A stretch of 64,000 bases of DNA from the NCBI RefSeq assembly GCF_001544075.1, contig NZ_BCNT01000003.1, positions 434,001 to 498,000 of the forward strand, in the 5' to 3' direction. Shown here piece by piece: positions 18,430 through 27,034 of the stretch (the stretch's first letter is position 1; the number at the start of each line of letters is the position of its first letter). The notes under the pieces are model-generated. The model ran no database searches. It worked only from the letters and a program-made list of their open reading frames with translations, and was not told where the DNA came from. Position numbers and translations under genes: made by a program. This stretch comes from Comamonas terrae. Its GTDB lineage: Bacteria; Pseudomonadota; Gammaproteobacteria; Burkholderiales; Burkholderiaceae_C.

Positions 18430-19320
18430 TCAGCCCAGGCCCAGGGCCGTCACGCCCAGGGCGATCAGCACGGCACCCGCGATGCGCAGCGCGCGGTCGC
18501 CCTCGCCCAGCAATCTGCCGCCGATCAGGGCCGCGAACAGCATGGAGACTTCGCGCGCCGGCGCCACATGCGAGATCGGCGCGCTCTGCACCGCATACAG
18601 CACCAGCACATAGGCAATGGGGCTGAAGAAGGCCACCAGGGCCGCATGGCGCCACTGCACGCGCCACAGGCTGCAGGTCTCGGGCCAGTTGCGCATGCCC
18701 AGCGGCAGCAGCATCACGATGCGCAGCAGATTGCCCATGTAGTCCACGAGGATGGGCGACATCAGCAGCACCTTGACCGCATAGCTGTCCACCACCGTGT
18801 AGCCGGCGATGAACAGGCCCGTGAGCAGCCCGTAGTACAGGCCGGCCAGCACGCGGTGGCGCGCCTGGGCCGATTCGCCGCTGCGGATGGCCGCGATCAT
18901 GCGCGGGCCGCCGGCGATCAGGAACACGCCCAGCACCACGCCCGCGATGCCGGCCGCGCCCAGGGCAGTGAGCTGCTCGCCCAGGAAAGCCACGGCCACC
19001 AGCGAAGAGATCAGCGGCCCGCTGCCGCGCGCCAGCGGATAGACCACGGTCAGGTCGGCCACGCGGTAGCCGCGCAGCAGCACCACGAAATAGAACACGT
19101 GCAGCAAGGCGCTGGCGGCCACGAAGCCCCATTCCGTCCAGCCCCACAGCGGCACCGCATCGCGGCCCAGCCACCAGCCCAGTGGCAGCCAGATGACGGC
19201 GTTGAGCACCGAGGTGAACAGCGAAAAGCGCGCATCCCCTCCGGCCTTCTTGGCCACGATGTTCCAGCCCGAATGGATCAGGCCGGCGAGGATGATGAGA
19301 ACAAAGGCTTGCAGTGACAT
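18430..19320 (-). CDS. EamA/DMT superfamily permease
   Basis: 296 residues, about ten membrane helices arranged as two EamA halves (residues 5-135 and 155-290). The first half contains GLIHSGWNIVAKK, the second ISHVAPAREVSMLFAALIGG followed by LLGEGD and a terminal helix. Such proteins move small metabolites or amino acids; the substrate is unknown. It is first of a likely operon with the DUF429 and small secreted genes, starting just after the folE terminator. Confidence 0.85.
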   Translation of the reverse strand: MSLQAFVLIILAGLIHSGWNIVAKKAGGDARFSLFTSVLNAVIWLPLGWWLGRDAVPLWGWTEWGFVAASALLHVFYFVVLLRGYRVADLTVVYPLARGSGPLISSLVAVAFLGEQLTALGAAGIAGVVLGVFLIAGGPRMIAAIRSGESAQARHRVLAGLYYGLLTGLFIAGYTVVDSYAVKVLLMSPILVDYMGNLLRIVMLLPLGMRNWPETCSLWRVQWRHAALVAFFSPIAYVLVLYAVQSAPISHVAPAREVSMLFAALIGGRLLGEGDRALRIAGAVLIALGVTALGLG

Positions 19321-19337
19321 GGCGCCGGGAAAGCAAA

Positions 19338-19360
19338 AAGGCCGCGCGCCGCGCAGCCTT
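19338..19360 (-). terminator. Intrinsic terminator after folE
   Basis: On the minus strand AAGGCTGCGCG, loop, CGCGCGGCCTT then TTTGCTTT. The stem has one mismatch. It ends 18 bases before the DMT permease start, so it insulates folE from that operon. Confidence 0.75.
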
Positions 19361-19464
19361 CCGGGACAGGGGTTTTCAATGGAGGGCGCAGGCCCGGGGC
19401 CGGCATGCCCCGCGCCCCGGATGCCGGGCGGAGGATGTCCGGCGGTGCGCCGCCCTGGGCAGCA

Positions 19465-20166
19465 TCACTTGCGGGCCGCGATCAGCGCCAGGAATTCGCG
19501 GCGCAGCTCGGCGTTGGTCAGGAAGGCGCCGCGCATGACGGAGTTGAGCATCTTGCTGTCCATCTCGCGCACGCCGCGCCAGGACATGCAGAAATGCGAG
19601 GCTTCCATGACCACGGCCAGGCCGTCGGGGCGGGTCTTGTCCATGATCAGGTCGGCCAGCTGGATGATGGCTTCCTCCTGGATCTGGGGGCGGCCCATGA
19701 TCCAGTCCACCAGGCGCGCGTACTTGGACAGGCCGATCACATTGGTGTTCTTGTTGGGCAGCACGCCGATCCAGATCTTGCCGATCACGGGGCACAGGTG
19801 ATGGCTGCAGGCGCTGCGCACGGTGATCGGGCCCACGATCATCAGCTCGTTCAGATGCTCGGCATTGGGGAACTCGGTGATCGCGGGCTGGGGCACATAG
19901 CGGCCGCGGAACACCTCGTTGACGTACATCTTGGCCACGCGGCGCGCGGTGGCGCGGGTGTTGTGGTCGTGCGTGGTGTCGATCACCATGGAGTCGAGCA
20001 CGCCCTGCATCTTCTCCTGCACTTCGTCCAGCAGCTTCTCGAGCTCGCCGGGCTCGATGAACTCGGAGATGTTGTCATTGGCATGAAAGCGCTTTTTTGC
20101 TGCCTGCAGCCGCTCGCGGATCTTGACCGAGACGGGGGTGCCTTCGGCTGAGTTGTCTGTTTTCAT
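19465..20166 (-). CDS. folE: GTP cyclohydrolase I
   Basis: Converts GTP to 7,8-dihydroneopterin triphosphate, the first step of folate synthesis. 233 residues from ATG at 20166 (an upstream ATG at 20196 would add ten residues). The zinc and catalytic residues are in CSHHLCPV and ASHFCMSWRGV, with the GTP-site segment VIGLSKYARLVDW between. It lies downstream of nudB, the next enzyme of the same pathway, with an EEP-family gene between. Confidence 0.96.
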   Translation of the reverse strand: MKTDNSAEGTPVSVKIRERLQAAKKRFHANDNISEFIEPGELEKLLDEVQEKMQGVLDSMVIDTTHDHNTRATARRVAKMYVNEVFRGRYVPQPAITEFPNAEHLNELMIVGPITVRSACSHHLCPVIGKIWIGVLPNKNTNVIGLSKYARLVDWIMGRPQIQEEAIIQLADLIMDKTRPDGLAVVMEASHFCMSWRGVREMDSKMLNSVMRGAFLTNAELRREFLALIAARK

Positions 20167-20257
20167 GTCGGCGAGATCTCTGAACATGGCTGGCATGGTA
20201 CCAGCGAATCGTCCACCGGTACTCGCAAAGGATTTAGCACGAAATGCAGGCTTGCTT

Positions 20258-20278
20258 GGCGCTGCAAGCTATCTTTTT
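20258..20278 (-). repeat. Dispersed intergenic repeat, copy
   Basis: Minus strand: AAAAAGATAGCTTGCAGCGCC, in the 134-bp gap between the EEP gene and folE. Confidence 0.45.
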
Positions 20279-20300
20279 CAGAGCAATTGGACGCAGCGGG

Positions 20301-21065
20301 CTAGAGCCGGAATTCGGCGATCAGCGGCAGATGGTCCGACATGCGCCACCAGATGCGCCCCTTGGGCACCTGCAGGGCCAGCGGCGTGAGGCCGCGCACA
20401 TAGATATGGTCCAGCTGGGCGATCGGCAGGCGCGAGGGATAGGTCGGCACGCTGGGCCGCTCGTCATATTCGAACAGGCCGAAGCCGGCCAGCATGCGCT
20501 TGAGCTGGTTGCCCCAGTCGTTGAAGTCGCCGGCCACCACCAGCGGCGCGTCGGGCGGCACCTCGCGCTCGATGAAATGCTGCAGCCGCGCGGCCTGGCG
20601 GATGCGGCTGCCCGGTATCAGCCCCAGGTGCACGACGATGGAGTGCACGCGCCGGCCCATGATGTCCAGCTCCACATGCAGCAGGCCGCGCTGCTCGAAG
20701 CGGTGGTCGGAGATGTCCTCGCGCTGGTAGCCGATCACGGGCCAGCGGCTCAGCAGCGCATTGCCGTGCTCGCCGTCGCGGGTGTAGGCATTGGTCAGGT
20801 AGACGGATTCGTAGCCCTCGGGCGCCAGGTATTCGGCCTGGGGCACGCTGGGCCAGCGGTCGAAATATGCCGCCTCCCGGTGGTTCATCTTGCGCACTTC
20901 CTGCAGGCAGACGATGTCGGCGTCGAGCTGCTCCACGGCCAGGCCGAGGTTGTGGATTTCCAGGCGCCGCGCCGGGCCCAGGCCTTGCACGCCCTTGTGG
21001 ATGTTGTAGGTGGCCACGCGCAGGATCTGCGAGGACCCGTCGGTGGCTGGCTGAATTTCGGACAT
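20301..21065 (-). CDS. Endonuclease/exonuclease/phosphatase (EEP) family protein
   Basis: 254 residues with the EEP fold: ATYNIHKG near 18-25, CLQEVRKM (metal-binding Glu), the HLGL and VVAGDFNDWG catalytic core (about 170-180) and the terminal MSDHLPLIAEF with catalytic Asp-His. No signal peptide. The nearest functional class is YbhP-like, often paired with a cardiolipin synthase, but no such gene is present here. It starts 15 bp after nudB and is followed by folE. Substrate not known; nucleic acid or phospholipid head group are both possible. Confidence 0.85.
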   Translation of the reverse strand: MSEIQPATDGSSQILRVATYNIHKGVQGLGPARRLEIHNLGLAVEQLDADIVCLQEVRKMNHREAAYFDRWPSVPQAEYLAPEGYESVYLTNAYTRDGEHGNALLSRWPVIGYQREDISDHRFEQRGLLHVELDIMGRRVHSIVVHLGLIPGSRIRQAARLQHFIEREVPPDAPLVVAGDFNDWGNQLKRMLAGFGLFEYDERPSVPTYPSRLPIAQLDHIYVRGLTPLALQVPKGRIWWRMSDHLPLIAEFRL

Positions 21066-21079
21066 AGGCAAAAACTCGC

Positions 21080-21634
21080 TCAAGGCCGCGGCGCAAGGCC
21101 TGTCTCGCAGGCCTGGGTCGCTTTCTGCGCAATACAGGGATCGAAACGCGGCAGCATCAGAATCGCTTCGGCATTGGAGGACGAGAAGCACTGCAGGGCC
21201 GCAGCCTGCCAATCATGCCAAGCATGTGCGGTGTGCTCCCTCGGATTCAAGTGCACGGCCGTGTAGGACGGCACACGAAGGCCGAAGACGCGCTCGCGGT
21301 TGTGCCATACGCCGGGCGCATAGCGGTGCTGCCATTCCGGGTAGATGGTGTAGACGTTTTCCAGGTTCCAGTCGCTGAGCACGCAGTCGGGCGCCAGCGC
21401 GTCGATGCCGGTTTCCTCGCGCACCTCGCGCACGGCGGTCTCGTGCCAGTCTTCCTGCGCACTGTCCTTGCTGCCGGTCACCGACTGCCAGAAGGCCACG
21501 CCCTGCGGCGCCGGCAGGGTGCGGCGCAGCAGCAGGACCTGGCCGTCCCCGCGATAGATCACCACGAGCACGGACTCCGGAATCTTGTAGGGCCTGGACG
21601 GCGGCCGGGATTCTTCTTCGGACGATGCTGTCAT
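21080..21634 (-). CDS. nudB: Dihydroneopterin triphosphate diphosphatase
   Basis: Nudix hydrolase, 184 residues. The Nudix box runs from GSKDSAQEDWHETAVREV into REETG, matching Gx5Ex7REUxEExGU. Flanking FWQSVTGS and IYPEWQHRYAPGVWHNRERVF are typical of NudB, which removes pyrophosphate from dihydroneopterin triphosphate in folate synthesis. The gene heads the nudB-EEP-folE group, so two consecutive folate enzymes are probably coexpressed. An unspecific Nudix role cannot be excluded. Confidence 0.9.
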   Translation of the reverse strand: MTASSEEESRPPSRPYKIPESVLVVIYRGDGQVLLLRRTLPAPQGVAFWQSVTGSKDSAQEDWHETAVREVREETGIDALAPDCVLSDWNLENVYTIYPEWQHRYAPGVWHNRERVFGLRVPSYTAVHLNPREHTAHAWHDWQAAALQCFSSSNAEAILMLPRFDPCIAQKATQACETGLAPRP

Positions 21635-21713
21635 GCCGCCATCCTACGCCCGGAGCATGACAGCAGGCTGAGCGCCGGCGGTAACAAATGTGATGCGCAG
21701 GCCCTAGCGAGCC

Positions 21714-22553
21714 CTAGCGCGCCCTGGTGGCCACGGCCGGCGGCAGCTCCTTGGCCTGCAGCGCGCGCAGCTGGTGCACGAGCTGGTTGTGGGCGTCAAG
21801 AAAAGCCGCGGCAATCACCTTGCCCTCGTTGGTATTGCTCCAGCCGGCGCCGCCGCCTGCACCCAGCTTGCCCAGCACCAGGCCGCCCACGCCCAGGTCG
21901 GTGGCGCGCGCCGAGCCGGTGGAGACCGCCACCTGCTCGGTGGTTTCGGTATCGGTGAGGAACAGCGCGGTTTGCGCCTCCTTGAGCTTGACGTTCTCGG
22001 CCAGGCCGGCCAGCCCCGCGATGTCGCGCAGCACGGGAATCATGGCGATGATGCCGGACAGGCCGCCACCCGCGCTCTGCTCGCTGAAGGTCAGGCTGGG
22101 CACCAGCTGGTACTGGGCCTCATAGCCCTTGCCCCTGTGCACGGTGCCGTTCTTGCGCAGCACGCCCGCATCGCGCAGCTCGCCCTCGTGGATCGTGCCC
22201 TGCAGGCCGGCGTTGCGGTCCACCACGCGGAAGCAACCGCTTTGCTGGGCCAGCAGCTTGATCAGCGGCACGGGCGTGGGCGGCAGCTGGCCGTTGCCGT
22301 AGGGCATGACATAGCCGCGCGGATTCTCCACCAGGGCCACGGTGGCGATGGGCGCATCGCATTGCTCCAGCGACCGGGCCGCATGGCTGGCGCCCTGGGG
22401 GCCGGCGGAACCCGAGATCTCGGAGCCGCCCTGGCCCAGCTCGGTCTGCTGCTTGTTGCAGCCGGCCAGGGCCAACGCCGCCAGCAGTGCCAATGCAGCA
22501 ATCTTGATAGCTGGCTGCGCACGTCCATCATGGATTTCAGAGATCGAATACAT
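21714..22553 (-). CDS. CsgG/HfaB-like lipoprotein
   Basis: 279 residues with a lipoprotein signal (LALLAALALAGC, Cys32), so membrane-anchored in the envelope. The sequence has CsgG-like traits: a KLLAQQSGCFRVVDRNAGL segment, EAQYQLVPSLTFSEQ and a glycine-rich central stretch followed by paired strands (TALFLTDTETTEQVAVSTGSA). No curli (csg) or holdfast genes are nearby. The role may be outer-membrane pore assembly or an envelope lipoprotein; family assignment is by pattern only. Part of the dispersed repeat motif falls in the signal-peptide coding region. Confidence 0.6.
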   Translation of the reverse strand: MYSISEIHDGRAQPAIKIAALALLAALALAGCNKQQTELGQGGSEISGSAGPQGASHAARSLEQCDAPIATVALVENPRGYVMPYGNGQLPPTPVPLIKLLAQQSGCFRVVDRNAGLQGTIHEGELRDAGVLRKNGTVHRGKGYEAQYQLVPSLTFSEQSAGGGLSGIIAMIPVLRDIAGLAGLAENVKLKEAQTALFLTDTETTEQVAVSTGSARATDLGVGGLVLGKLGAGGGAGWSNTNEGKVIAAAFLDAHNQLVHQLRALQAKELPPAVATRAR

Positions 22554-22691
22554 GGAATATCAATAGAGACAAGCGATGCCAGCCATCAAAAGCATAGCAA
22601 CAAAAAAGGCGCCAGCAGCGAAGTCGCTGTCTGGCGCCGCACTATCGCACAAAGCCCTGCCGCAGCAAAGCGCCGTGCCGGCAGAGATGCA

Positions 22692-24497
22692 TCAGGCCTC
22701 GGTGGTGGTCACCACGGGGTTGCGCAGCTTGATGTGCAGCTCGCGCAGCTGCTTTTCGTCGACCGGCGAGGGGGCCTGGGTCAGCAGGTCCTGGGCGCGC
22801 TGGGTCTTGGGGAAGGCGATCACGTCGCGGATGGACTCGGAGCCCGTCATCAGCGTGATCAGGCGGTCCAGGCCGAAGGCCAGGCCGCCGTGCGGGGGCG
22901 CGCCGTACTGCAGCGCGTCCAGCAGGTAGCCGAACTTGGCGCGCTGCTGCTCGGGGGTGATGTTCAGGGCCTCGAAGACCTTGGCCTGCACGTCGGCGCG
23001 GTGGATACGCACCGAGCCGCCGCCCAGTTCCCAGCCGTTGAGCACCATGTCGTAGGCCTTGGCGATGCACTTGCCGGGATCGGTGGCCATCAGTTCCTCA
23101 TGGCCGTCCTTGGGCGAGGTGAAGGGGTGGTGCACGGCCACCCAGCGGTCTTCTTCCTCGTCATGCTCGAACATGGGGAAGTCCACCACCCACAGCGGCG
23201 CCCAGCGGTCCTCGAACAGGCCATTGGCCTTGCCGAATTCGCTGTGGCCCACCTTCAGGCGCAGCGCGCCGATGGAGTCGTTGACGATCTTTTCCTTGTC
23301 GGCGCCGAAGAACAGCAGGTCGCCGTCCTGCGCGCCGGTGCGCTTGAGGATCTCGGCGATGGCCGCGTCGTGCAGGTTCTTGACGATGGGCGACTGCAGG
23401 CCGTCACGGCCCTTGGCCACTTCGTTGACCTTGATCCAGGCCAGGCCCTTGGCGCCGTAGATCTTGACGAATTCGGTGTACTGGTCGATCTCGCCGCGGC
23501 TGATGGCCGCGCCGCCGGGCACGCGCAGGGCCACCACGCGGCCGCCCTTGGTGGTGGCGGGGGTCGAGAAGACCTTGAAGTCCACATCCTTCATGACCTC
23601 GGTCAGCTCGGTGAACTCGAGCTTGACGCGCAGGTCGGGCTTGTCCGAGCCGAAGCGGAAGGCCGCGTCCTGGTAGGTCATGATGGGGAACTCGCCCAGG
23701 TCCACGCCCAGCTGGGTCTTGAAGACCTCGCAGATCATGCGCTGGAAGATGGCGCGGATCTCTTCCTCGTTCAGGAAGGAGGTTTCGCAGTCGATCTGCG
23801 TGAACTCGGGCTGGCGGTCGGCGCGCAGGTCCTCGTCGCGGAAGCACTTGGTGATCTGGTAGTAGCGGTCGTAGCCGGCCACCATCAGCATCTGCTTGTA
23901 CAGCTGGGGCGACTGGGGCAGCGCGAAGAACTCGCCGTCGTGCACGCGGCTGGGCACGAGGTAGTCGCGCGCGCCTTCGGGCGTGGACTTGCCCAGCATG
24001 GGCGTTTCGATGTCGATGAAGCCTTCCTTGTCGAGGAAGTTGCGCACCTGGATGGCGGTCTTGTAGCGCAGCATCATGTTGCGCTGCATGACGGGGCGGC
24101 GCAGGTCCAGCACGCGGTTCGTCAGGCGCACGGTTTCCGACAGGTTCTCCTCGTCCAGCTGGAACGGAGGCGTCACGGAAGCGTTGAGCACGTTGAGCTC
24201 ATGGCACAGCACCTCGATCTGGCCGCTCTTGAGCTTGTCGTTGGTCGTGCCGGCGGGGCGCGCACGCACCACGCCCTTGACCTGCACGCAATACTCGTTG
24301 CGGATGCCTTCGGCGGTCTTGAACATCTCGGCGCGGTCGGGGTCGCACACCACCTGCACATAGCCTTCGCGGTCGCGCAGGTCGATGAAGATCACACCGC
24401 CGTGGTCGCGGCGGCGGTTCACCCAGCCGCACAGCGTCACGGTTTCGCCCATCTGGGCTTCGGTCACCAGACCGCAGTATTGGGAACGCATTGCCAT
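22692..24497 (-). CDS. aspS: Aspartyl-tRNA synthetase, probably non-discriminating
   Basis: Class II synthetase, 601 residues, bacterial type with the GAD insertion. The anticodon-binding OB domain spans about 1-105; motif 2 is [18 protein letters not shown] and motif 3 GLAFGLDRL near the C-terminus. Start at 24497 is supported by GGAAGAA upstream. His32 (RRRDHGG) and Gly83 (RPAGT) are the residues associated with relaxed tRNA-Asp/tRNA-Asn recognition in Pseudomonas AspRS, so it may also charge tRNA-Asn for GatCAB amidation. That is inference. Confidence 0.96.
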   Translation of the reverse strand: MAMRSQYCGLVTEAQMGETVTLCGWVNRRRDHGGVIFIDLRDREGYVQVVCDPDRAEMFKTAEGIRNEYCVQVKGVVRARPAGTTNDKLKSGQIEVLCHELNVLNASVTPPFQLDEENLSETVRLTNRVLDLRRPVMQRNMMLRYKTAIQVRNFLDKEGFIDIETPMLGKSTPEGARDYLVPSRVHDGEFFALPQSPQLYKQMLMVAGYDRYYQITKCFRDEDLRADRQPEFTQIDCETSFLNEEEIRAIFQRMICEVFKTQLGVDLGEFPIMTYQDAAFRFGSDKPDLRVKLEFTELTEVMKDVDFKVFSTPATTKGGRVVALRVPGGAAISRGEIDQYTEFVKIYGAKGLAWIKVNEVAKGRDGLQSPIVKNLHDAAIAEILKRTGAQDGDLLFFGADKEKIVNDSIGALRLKVGHSEFGKANGLFEDRWAPLWVVDFPMFEHDEEEDRWVAVHHPFTSPKDGHEELMATDPGKCIAKAYDMVLNGWELGGGSVRIHRADVQAKVFEALNITPEQQRAKFGYLLDALQYGAPPHGGLAFGLDRLITLMTGSESIRDVIAFPKTQRAQDLLTQAPSPVDEKQLRELHIKLRNPVVTTTEA

Positions 24498-24537
24498 GAA
24501 AATTCTTCCTGCACCCCTGGGGTGCGACAAGGTTGTT

Positions 24538-25161
24538 TTATTTGGGTTCCTCGATGGCGGTGAGGTCCGGAGGCGCCACCACACCCATCGACACGATGTA
24601 TTTGAGCGCGGCATCCACGCTCATTTCCAGCTCTATGCACTCGCTGCGGCGCACCAGCACGAAATAGCCCCCGGTCGGATTGGGGGTCGTGGGCACGAAC
24701 ACGCTCACGTATTCGTCGCGCAGGTAGGCCGCCACCTCGCCGCTCGGGGCTCCGGTCACGAAGGCCACGGTCCACACGCCCTCGCGCGGCCACTGCACCA
24801 GCACGGCCGTGCGGAAGGCATTGCCGCTGTCCGAGAATACCGTGTCCGACACCTGCTTGACGCTGGAGTAGATGGAGCGCACCACGGGAATCCGGCGCAC
24901 CAGGGCGTCGCCCCAGCTCACGAACTTGCGGCCGATGAAGTTGCTGGCCACCGCGCCCACGAGCAGCAGGATGAGCAGCGTCAGCACCACGCCGAAGCCG
25001 GGAATATGCATGCCCAGCAGCCGGTCCGGCTGCCAGGCTTCAGGCAGGATGGCCAGTGTCTGGTCCAGCGTGCCGATGATCCAGTTGAGCACGCCCAGCG
25101 TGATCACCAGGGGAACGATGACCAGAAGACCGGCGATCAGCCACTTGCGCAATGCACCCAT
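24538..25161 (-). CDS. DUF502 family membrane protein
   Basis: 207 residues with two membrane segments (about 8-29 and 57-76), then a soluble part carrying the family pattern [20 protein letters not shown] and [13 protein letters not shown]. Function is not established. It sits between the FmdB-like gene (14 bp gap) and aspS (40 bp gap), an arrangement conserved in Burkholderiales, and is likely cotranscribed. A short GCACCCC/GGGGTGC hairpin lies in the aspS leader at 24512-24526. Confidence 0.85.
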   Translation of the reverse strand: MGALRKWLIAGLLVIVPLVITLGVLNWIIGTLDQTLAILPEAWQPDRLLGMHIPGFGVVLTLLILLLVGAVASNFIGRKFVSWGDALVRRIPVVRSIYSSVKQVSDTVFSDSGNAFRTAVLVQWPREGVWTVAFVTGAPSGEVAAYLRDEYVSVFVPTTPNPTGGYFVLVRRSECIELEMSVDAALKYIVSMGVVAPPDLTAIEEPK

Positions 25162-25175
25162 GATCTGTGCTCGCC

Positions 25176-25451
25176 TCAGGAGTTGGCTGCAGCCGCTGCG
25201 GGCGCCGGCGCGGCAGGCGTGCTGTCGCCGGAGGCAGCCGGGCTGCCGGCGGCGGGCTTGCTGCCGCCGCTGTTCTTGAAGTCCGTGGCGTACCAGCCCG
25301 AGCCCTTGAGCTGGAAACCCGCAGCGGTGAGCTGCTTGGAAAAGGCCTCGGCGCCGCAGGCCGGGCACACGGTCAGCGCGGCGTCCGAGATTTTCTGCAG
25401 CACATCCTTGGCGTGGCCGCAGGAGCCACACTTGTATGCATAGATAGGCAT
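25176..25451 (-). CDS. FmdB-like zinc-ribbon protein
   Basis: 91 residues. The N-terminus MPIYAYKCGSCG with CPACG some 25 residues later gives a four-cysteine zinc ribbon, the FmdB/CxxC_CxxC_SSSS type named as a putative regulatory protein. The segment GFQLKGSGWYATDF is characteristic. The C-terminal 35 residues are low-complexity Ala/Pro/Gly. I used the ATG at 25451 rather than the upstream ATG at 25478 because the family begins MPIY. It precedes the DUF502 gene by 14 bp. Confidence 0.88.
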   Translation of the reverse strand: MPIYAYKCGSCGHAKDVLQKISDAALTVCPACGAEAFSKQLTAAGFQLKGSGWYATDFKNSGGSKPAAGSPAASGDSTPAAPAPAAAAANS

Positions 25452-25549
25452 AGCGCTTGAAAACGAGGGGAAGTGCAAAACCCTTGATTATAGGCGCCAG
25501 CCCTTTGTTTGCTGCACTGCGGCACCAAGCCCTTGCGGGCCGCGCCCCG

Positions 25550-27001
25550 TCAGGGCGCCAGGGGCTCGAACGCCTGGATTTCCCGCGTCTGGTTCGCGAT
25601 CCGCTGCGGCAGCAGCGAGCCCGCCACCATGCCGAACACGGCCGACAGAAGTCCCGCCAGCTGCTGGGGAAATGCCTGGTTGAGCGCGGGCGTGGCCATG
25701 AAAACCAGCCACACGCCGATGCCCAGCACCACGGCGGTGATGGCACCCTGAGTCGTGGCGCGCTTCCAGTACAGGCCGAAGACCAGCGGCACGAAGGCGC
25801 CCACCAGCGGCACCTGGTAGGCGCTGGCCACCAGCTCGTAGATGGGCGTGCCCTGCATCAGGATCGAATAGCCGAGCACGCAGGCCGCGAACACCAGCAC
25901 GCTGATGCGCATGGTCAGCAGGTTTTCCTTGTCGTCGGTATAGGGCCGGAACTGGCGCCAGATGTTCTCGGTGAAGGTCACGCTGGGCGCCAGCAGTGTG
26001 GCCGAGGCGCAGGACTTGATGGCCGACAGCAGCGCGCCGAAGAACAGCACCTGCATGGCGAACGGCATCTTGTCCATCACCAGCGTGGGCAGCACCTTCT
26101 GCGGATCGTCGGCCAGCAGGGCCGTGGCTTCGGCCGGCATGATGATGAGCGCACTGGCCACGAGGAACATGGGCACGAAGGCGAAGATCACATAGCAGGC
26201 TCCGCCGATCACGGTGCCGCGCACGGCCGACTTCTCTGTATCGGCCGACATCACGCGCTGGAAGATGTCCTGCTGCGGAATGGAGCCCAGCATCATGGTC
26301 ACGGCCGCGCCGATGAAGAACACGATTTCATGCAGCGAAGGCTCGGGCAGGAACTTGAACAGGTCGCGGCTGGTGGCCAGGTCCACCACCTTGCCGGCGC
26401 CGCCGGCCATGTCGCCCGCGAAGAAGGCCAGCACCAGCAGGCCCACCACCAGGATGATCATCTGCACGAAGTCCGTCACGGCCACGGACCACATGCCGCC
26501 GAACAGCGTGTAGACCAGCACCGAGAGCACGCCGATCGTCATGCCCATGGGAATGCTGACCGTGCCCCCCGAGAGCAGGTTGAACACCAGCCCCAGCGCC
26601 GTGACCTGGGCCGAGACCCAGCCCAGGTAGCTGAGCATGATGATGAGCGAGCAGATCACCTCGATCGCCCGGCCGTAGCGCGCGCGGTAGTAGTCGCTGA
26701 TGGTCAGCAGGTTCATGCGGTACAGCCGGGCCGCAAAGAACGCTCCCACGAGGATCAGGCACATGCCCGCGCCGAACGGGTCCTCCACCAGCGCATGCAG
26801 CCCCCCTTCGATGAACTTGGCGGGCACGCCCAGCACCAGTTCCGACCCGAACCAGGTCGCGAACGTGGTGGTGATGATCATGTACAGGGGCAGATGACGC
26901 CCGGCAATGGCAAAGTCGGCCGTGTTGTTCACCCGCTTGGCCGCCCACAGGCCTATGCCTATGGTCACCAACAGGTATGCGATCACCATCGAGAGCAGCA
27001 C
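25550..27001 (-). CDS. Sodium:solute symporter (SSS family)
   Basis: 483 residues, about thirteen membrane helices. SSS signatures include RHLPLYMIITTTFATWFG near residues 35-52, ISDYYRARYG, WSVAVTDFVQMIILVVGLLVLAF and a FFGALLSAIKSCASATLLAPS segment carrying Na2-site-like small polar residues. The family couples sodium to uptake of sugars, amino acids, proline or carboxylates; the closest look is the Na+/proline-like branch, but the substrate is unassigned. It follows ubiB by 33 bp on the same strand. Confidence 0.88.
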   Translation of the reverse strand: MLLSMVIAYLLVTIGIGLWAAKRVNNTADFAIAGRHLPLYMIITTTFATWFGSELVLGVPAKFIEGGLHALVEDPFGAGMCLILVGAFFAARLYRMNLLTISDYYRARYGRAIEVICSLIIMLSYLGWVSAQVTALGLVFNLLSGGTVSIPMGMTIGVLSVLVYTLFGGMWSVAVTDFVQMIILVVGLLVLAFFAGDMAGGAGKVVDLATSRDLFKFLPEPSLHEIVFFIGAAVTMMLGSIPQQDIFQRVMSADTEKSAVRGTVIGGACYVIFAFVPMFLVASALIIMPAEATALLADDPQKVLPTLVMDKMPFAMQVLFFGALLSAIKSCASATLLAPSVTFTENIWRQFRPYTDDKENLLTMRISVLVFAACVLGYSILMQGTPIYELVASAYQVPLVGAFVPLVFGLYWKRATTQGAITAVVLGIGVWLVFMATPALNQAFPQQLAGLLSAVFGMVAGSLLPQRIANQTREIQAFEPLAP

Positions 27002-27034
27002 GCTGGCACTCCTGTCTCTATGCGGAAAATGGGA

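Noticed and set aside
24512-24526. GCACCCC/GGGGTGC hairpin as a terminator between DUF502 and aspS
   Set aside because: No T-run follows on the minus strand and aspS begins 15 bases later; treated as a small leader hairpin.
21774-24563. A long plus-strand open frame across the CsgG-like gene and aspS
   Set aside because: It spans two real minus-strand genes and the gap between them, with no motif; typical high-GC antisense frame.
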